A stretch of 8,885 nt of DNA from JAUXLW01 sp964195005 (lineage in GTDB: Bacteria; Actinomycetota; Acidimicrobiia; Spongiisociales; SHLN01), in NCBI GenBank assembly GCA_964195005.1, contig CAXMOO010000138.1, positions 1 through 8,885 on the forward strand. The letters are read 5' to 3'. The translations under genes and the position numbers were made by a program. The number at the start of each line of letters is the position of its first letter. The first letter of the stretch is position 1. Positions 5,826 to 8,885 of the stretch are shown here, piece by piece. The notes beneath the pieces are model-generated. The model was not told the origin of the DNA. It did not search any database and saw only the letters and a list, made by a program, of their open reading frames with translations.

Positions 5826-6569
5826 ATGGGCTTGAAGAAGACCATCCCATTGCTTCCAGTTGCTGGTGCCGCCGTCGTGGCTAGCCAGATTCTCTACGCT
5901 GCTCACCGCCCCGACCTGCCCTCGTATGACAACAACGAGACTTCAGGCACATTTGGTGATCCGGGCCTCCCCGACCTCAGCATTATCGCTCTGGGCGACA
6001 GCTCCATCACGGCGCCGGGTGTGCAGCATGCCGATGACTCCTTTATTCGCCGGGTGGCGACATCGCTCACCGACCGCCATTTCGTCAACCTCCAATCGCT
6101 CGCAGTGGGCGGAGCCAAGATCGCGGAGGTCCGAGCCGACCAGCTGTCTCCGGCCCTGGCGGCATCCCCGGACTTGACCGTGATATCCATTGGAGCCAAC
6201 GACGCTATCCGCGGGGTTCCTGCCCGCGCTTTTCGCGCCGACCTCGACCATATGACATCGAGCCTTCTGGCAGCCGGGTCCATGGTCGTGATTGTCGGGA
6301 TCGGCGACCTGGGCTCGATTCCCCGGCTGCCCCGCTTCCTGCGCTGGTACCTCACGTACCGGTCGGGTCACTTCGACAGAATTTCGGCTGAGGTCGCAGC
6401 CGGCTACCCGGGGGCTGTCAAAGCTGATGTGCGGGGAGATCTCTCCAGGGCATTCTGGGAGGAAGAGGCGATGTTCTCAAGGGATCTGTTCCACGCTTCG
6501 AGCTACGGACACGACCACTTCGCGACTCATGTTTCTGAGGCGGTGGAAAAGGCTCTGACGGCGCGATAG
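5826..6569 (+). CDS. Membrane-anchored SGNH/GDSL hydrolase
   Basis: This 247-residue protein has the SGNH esterase blocks: I-A-L-G-D-S-S-I (54-61) with nucleophile S59; V-G-G (94-96) with the oxyanion glycine; I-G-A-N-D (122-126) with N125; and D-L-F-H (220-223), where D220 and H223 complete the triad. Residues 6-26 are hydrophobic after a short K-K start. There is no clear signal-peptidase site, so an N-terminal anchor with the enzyme facing outward is likely. The family cleaves esters of lipids, lysophospholipids or acetylated carbohydrates; the substrate cannot be read from the sequence. The length fits a single compact SGNH domain. The in-frame ATG at 5826 lacks a Shine-Dalgarno sequence, consistent with a short-leader transcript. 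It is divergent from the PlsC-type gene across about 200 bases and stands alone on its strand before the malQ region. Confidence 0.88.
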   Translation: MGLKKTIPLLPVAGAAVVASQILYAAHRPDLPSYDNNETSGTFGDPGLPDLSIIALGDSSITAPGVQHADDSFIRRVATSLTDRHFVNLQSLAVGGAKIAEVRADQLSPALAASPDLTVISIGANDAIRGVPARAFRADLDHMTSSLLAAGSMVVIVGIGDLGSIPRLPRFLRWYLTYRSGHFDRISAEVAAGYPGAVKADVRGDLSRAFWEEEAMFSRDLFHASSYGHDHFATHVSEAVEKALTAR

Positions 6570-6647
6570 GAACGCGACGGCCATCAAGAACCTCTCAGCC
6601 GGGCGGTGCCTTTCTTAGGCGGCCTTCTCGGTCTGGTGGCTCTCACA

Positions 6648-6667
6648 GTGTGAGCTAGCGCTCACAC
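6648..6667. promoter_or_regulatory. Candidate operator: 8-base perfect inverted repeat upstream of malQ
   Basis: GTGTGAGC and GCTCACAC flank TAGC. A further CTCAC at 6642-6646 allows an alternative pairing with GTGAG at 6650-6654. The half-site TGTGAGC/GCTCACA resembles the half-sites of LacI-type operators, but with a four-base spacer. It lies about 168 bases before malQ and 79 bases after the SGNH stop. No T-tract follows, so a regulator site is preferred over a terminator. The regulator is not encoded in this window. Confidence 0.45.
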
Positions 6668-6814
6668 GTACGGAGCAGCATCCACTGATTTCACAAATGC
6701 AGGTCGGCTTCATGCTTCCTCATCGGCAGAAGATCGCGAAAACTTAGGCTACGCCCTACCTGTCGGTCAAATCGTAGAAACACTGTTCGTGCTTGGACGA
6801 CCGCGAACCAGCTT

Positions 6815-6820
6815 GGAGGT
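6815..6820 (+). promoter_or_regulatory. Distant Shine-Dalgarno sequence of malQ
   Basis: GGAGGT is the strongest ribosome-site match before malQ but lies 14 bases from the ATG, longer than usual. The TAA at 6820-6822 blocks any in-frame start closer to it, so the ATG at 6835 stands. Confidence 0.45.
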
Positions 6821-6834
6821 AACCTGACTCGCCC

Positions 6835-8313
6835 ATGACGCGGCACGCCGGCATCCTTCTTCACCCGACCAGCCTGGCCGGGCCGTATGGGATCGGCGAC
6901 CTCGGCCCGTCGGCCCATGACTGGGTCAACTTTCTCGGCGCGACCGGGTGCGGGCTGTGGCAAATCCTCCCCCTGGGGCCCACCGGGTATGGCGACAGCC
7001 CGTACCAGAGTTTCTCGGCGTTCGCCGGCAACCCCTATTTGATTAGCCCCGAGGCGCTGCAAGCCGACGGCCTCATCGATGCAATCGAGCATCCCACGTT
7101 CGATGACGAGTCCGTCGACTTTGGATCCGTGATCCCCTTCAAACTCGATCTCCTGGCCAACGCATACGAGAAGTTCGTTTCCGGGCGGGCTTCCCATCCG
7201 CTTGCCGGCAGGTTCCGGGGATTCAAGCGCCGCCAAGCGTGGCTGGACGACTACGCCCAGTTCATGGCCCTCAAGGAAGTCCACCACGGAAAGGCCTGGG
7301 TCGAGTGGCCAGATGAGTATCGCCACTGTCAGCCCAAGGCGATCGGCGAGGCCAAACGTGACCTGGCGGACACCATCGATCGGATCAAATTTGGGCAGTT
7401 CCTTTTCTTCCGGCAATGGGAGTCGCTGCGGGCCCGGGCTCGCGATCAGGGCGTGAGAATCATCGGTGACATTCCGATCTTTGTCGCCCACGATTCCGCC
7501 GACGTTTGGGCTAATCGGGAGCTCTTCGCCATGAAACGCGATGGCTACCCGCGCGTCCAAGCAGGAGTCCCCCCCGACTATTTCGCCCCCCAGGGTCAAC
7601 TCTGGGGAAATCCGCTCTATCGGTGGGCAGTGCATCGTCACAACGGCTATCAATGGTGGGTCGACCGCCTCACGTCCACTCTCAAACTGGTCGATCTGGT
7701 ACGTCTCGACCATTTCCGCGGCTTCTACGACTACTGGGAGGTTCCGGCCGGGGCAGCGACAGCCGAAACGGGAGTCTGGAGGCGGGGCCCGGGAGGTGGC
7801 CTCCTGAGGGCCCTCCATGAATCAATCGGAGATCTGCCTCTTATCGCCGAGGATCTGGGAGGAGAGCTCAGCCCCGGAGTGATTCGGCTGCGGGATCGCT
7901 TCAAGCTCCCCGGCATGAAGGTTCTCCAATTCGCCTTCCAACCAGGCTCCGACCACCTTCCGCATGAATATGGCCACGACAACTGGGCGGTCTACACCGG
8001 CACTCACGACAACGACACAACCCGGTCATGGTTCGATAGCGCCACGGCGGCCGAACAGGACCACGCGCTCCGATACATGCACGTCGATGCGGCCGGCGTT
8101 CCCGCAGGCCTGATCCGGCTGGCCTGGTCGTCCATCGCCCGATACGCCCTGGCGCCTCTACAGGATTTCCTCGGGCTTGGCACCGAAGCCAGGATGAACC
8201 AGCCGAATGTGGTCGGCGGCAACTGGCGTTGGCGGATGGCGCCCGACAGCGCCAATGAGGAATTGCGCGCCCGGCTTCGAGACTTGAACGAAACCTACGG
8301 TCGCCTCGGATAG
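6835..8313 (+). CDS. malQ: 4-alpha-glucanotransferase (amylomaltase), GH77
   Basis: The 492-residue protein is a full GH77 amylomaltase. It moves maltooligosaccharide segments between alpha-1,4-glucans, releasing glucose, in cytoplasmic maltodextrin and glycogen turnover. It opens with G-I-L-L-H-P-T-S-L (6-14), immediately diagnostic, followed by L-P-L-G-P-T-G-Y-G-D-S-P-Y (46-57), which lines the acceptor site. The catalytic residues are all present: nucleophile D292 in R-L-D-H-F-R-G, acid/base E339 in I-A-E-D-L-G, and D392 in T-H-D-N-D. These positions nearly coincide with Thermus aquaticus D293, E340 and D395. The protein is the short Thermus/plant DPE1 type without the N-terminal extension of roughly 200 residues seen in E. 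coli-like and mycobacterial/corynebacterial MalQ. It is monocistronic as far as visible, converging on bpa with 15 bases between stops. A perfect inverted repeat upstream is a candidate operator. Confidence 0.97.
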   Translation: MTRHAGILLHPTSLAGPYGIGDLGPSAHDWVNFLGATGCGLWQILPLGPTGYGDSPYQSFSAFAGNPYLISPEALQADGLIDAIEHPTFDDESVDFGSVIPFKLDLLANAYEKFVSGRASHPLAGRFRGFKRRQAWLDDYAQFMALKEVHHGKAWVEWPDEYRHCQPKAIGEAKRDLADTIDRIKFGQFLFFRQWESLRARARDQGVRIIGDIPIFVAHDSADVWANRELFAMKRDGYPRVQAGVPPDYFAPQGQLWGNPLYRWAVHRHNGYQWWVDRLTSTLKLVDLVRLDHFRGFYDYWEVPAGAATAETGVWRRGPGGGLLRALHESIGDLPLIAEDLGGELSPGVIRLRDRFKLPGMKVLQFAFQPGSDHLPHEYGHDNWAVYTGTHDNDTTRSWFDSATAAEQDHALRYMHVDAAGVPAGLIRLAWSSIARYALAPLQDFLGLGTEARMNQPNVVGGNWRWRMAPDSANEELRARLRDLNETYGRLG

Positions 8314-8328
8314 TGTCCTAGCCCCCGC

Positions 8329-8885
8329 CTACAGATACAAGCCCGGCGAGTCCTCCGGGCTCGAGCCCTCCTTGGCTTCCAACGCCTGGAGTGCCTCCAG
8401 GTTCTGCATGGCAACCTTCTGCACAGCCACCTGCTGCCCCCACAGGCTGGCCCTTATGCCGTGGAAAAGACCTTCGAGCCAGCCGGCCAGCTGGGCCTGA
8501 GCCACCCGCACCTCGGCCTCCGAAACCCCGGCGCGGAGTGGGAGCACCACCTGGTCGAGCTCGTCACGCAGATCGTCAGACATGATGTCGCGCAATGAGG
8601 CCACGGTTCGGCGATGAACGTCCTCCAGACGTTTGACGGCGTTTTCGTCGAGATCAATTCCCCTCACCTCCACCAGCATCGTCTGGACCATCGAGGCGAT
8701 CCTCACGAGCTTCAGCGGCTCCGTAACGAGAGGTCCCTCAGTCTCGGGGACGACTTCAGGCTCCTGATCGACTTCTTGGGGCTCGAGGGTGTCTGTCTCG
8801 GGCTGATCTGTCTCGGGCTGATCTGTCTCGGGCTGATCTGTCTCGGGCTGATCTGTCTCGGGCTGATCTGTCTCGGGCTGATCTG
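8329..8885 (-). CDS. bpa: Bacterial proteasome activator Bpa (PafE), 5' end missing
   Basis: The C-terminal half matches Mycobacterium tuberculosis Bpa/PafE (Rv3780, PF10759). The near-identical block is A-E-V-R-V-A-Q-A-Q-L-A-G-W-L-E-G-L-F-H-G (encoded about 8525-8466), preceded by V-R-I-A-S-M-V-Q, equivalent to V-M-R-I-G-T-M-I-K. The last residues G-L-Y-L correspond to the G-Q-Y-L tail that docks into the 20S proteasome alpha-ring. Bpa forms a dodecameric ring of helical bundles that opens the core particle for ATP-independent degradation of unfolded proteins. The frame continues without a stop to the right window edge, so 184 residues are visible. A GTG at 8706 falls inside the conserved V-R-I motif and is not the start. 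Upstream of it lie about 58 visible acidic, proline-rich residues with six perfect D-Q-P-E-T pentapeptides, an expansion I do not recall in characterised Bpa proteins. It converges on malQ. Confidence 0.93.
   Translation of the reverse strand, partial: DQPETDQPETDQPETDQPETDQPETDQPETDTLEPQEVDQEPEVVPETEGPLVTEPLKLVRIASMVQTMLVEVRGIDLDENAVKRLEDVHRRTVASLRDIMSDDLRDELDQVVLPLRAGVSEAEVRVAQAQLAGWLEGLFHGIRASLWGQQVAVQKVAMQNLEALQALEAKEGSSPEDSPGLYL
8340..8368. terminator. Overlapping palindromes at the malQ/bpa convergent end
   Basis: AGCCCGG (8340-8346) pairs perfectly with CCGGGCT (8355-8361) around eight bases. The right arm is also part of the perfect 12-base palindrome GGGCTCGAGCCC (8357-8368), so the two stems are mutually exclusive. 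It lies 27 bases after the malQ stop, inside the last codons of bpa. No T-tract is present, so terminator function is tentative. Confidence 0.35.
8794..8885. repeat. 15-base perfect tandem repeat inside bpa
   Basis: Six complete copies of TGTCTCGGGCTGATC occupy 8794-8883 without a single mismatch, and a seventh begins at the window edge. On the minus strand each unit reads GAT-CAG-CCC-GAG-ACA, giving Asp-Gln-Pro-Glu-Thr in the bpa frame. Identity extends to third codon positions, so the array expanded recently or is kept uniform. Being 15 bases, copy changes keep the frame. Confidence 0.97.

Noticed and set aside
6600..6630. Possible terminator GCCT-TTCTT-AGGC after the SGNH gene
   Set aside because: Only four solid pairs with a wobble and no T-tract; too weak to list.
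6649..6666. CRP/FNR-like site TGTGA-N-TCACA
   Set aside because: The spacer is eight bases instead of the six required for the standard dyad, so a CRP-type site is not supported as written.
6691..7818. 375-codon open frame on the minus strand
   Set aside because: It lies mostly opposite malQ, whose family identity and catalytic residues are certain; the translation matches nothing and reflects GC-rich antisense codon structure.
8704..8706. GTG as the start of bpa
   Set aside because: It lies inside the conserved V-R-I motif of the Bpa core, and the frame continues through the DQPET array to the window edge.
8794..8885. CRISPR-like or non-coding repeat array
   Set aside because: Units are contiguous 15-mers without spacers and continue an established protein frame.

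Overview
The window looks like chromosomal DNA of a GC-rich actinobacterium. The strongest marker is the gene running off the right edge, a bacterial proteasome activator (Bpa), a family known from actinobacteria that carry a 20S proteasome. The strong preference for G or C at third codon positions, a FadD15-type fatty acyl-CoA ligase and a short Thermus/plant-type MalQ fit an uncultivated lineage such as the Acidimicrobiia. That last placement is inference and I cannot confirm it here.

Layout, left to right. (1) The 3' end of a plus-strand gene encoding an Nfu_N-like domain plus C-terminal HEAT repeats (2-1015). Its stop codon interlocks tail to tail with a DUF454/YbaN membrane protein on the minus strand (1012-1422). 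(2) A 515-base stretch without an intact gene (1423-1937). It holds a probable relic of a HypA-like hydrogenase nickel chaperone, a strong hairpin, and a roughly 180-base segment bounded by near-identical 16-base repeats. (3) A low-molecular-weight protein tyrosine phosphatase, then nine bases later a long-chain fatty acyl-CoA synthetase (1938-4187, plus). (4) Converging on these, a minus-strand pair: a PlsC-type acyltransferase followed by a VIT1/CCC1-family metal transporter (5623 down to 4210). (5) A divergent promoter region with a four-copy CCTCCTG tandem repeat and an inverted repeat, leading to a membrane-anchored SGNH/GDSL hydrolase (5826-6569, plus). (6) An intergenic region with a perfect 8-base-arm inverted repeat, then 4-alpha-glucanotransferase MalQ (6835-8313, plus). 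(7) Converging on malQ, bpa (8329 to beyond 8885, minus), whose N-terminal part contains at least six perfect copies of a 15-base repeat encoding Asp-Gln-Pro-Glu-Thr.

Functionally the middle is mildly enriched for lipid metabolism: fatty acid activation (FadD), acyl transfer (PlsC) and a candidate esterase (SGNH). They lie in three separate transcription units, so a shared pathway is only a suggestion. Glycogen/maltodextrin metabolism (malQ) and proteasome function (bpa) appear as isolated housekeeping genes. No phage, insertion sequence, CRISPR array, RNA gene or defence system was recognised. The most noteworthy items are the repeat-expanded Bpa, the HypA-like relic, the Nfu_N-HEAT architecture, the candidate operator upstream of malQ and the heptamer tandem repeat upstream of the SGNH gene.
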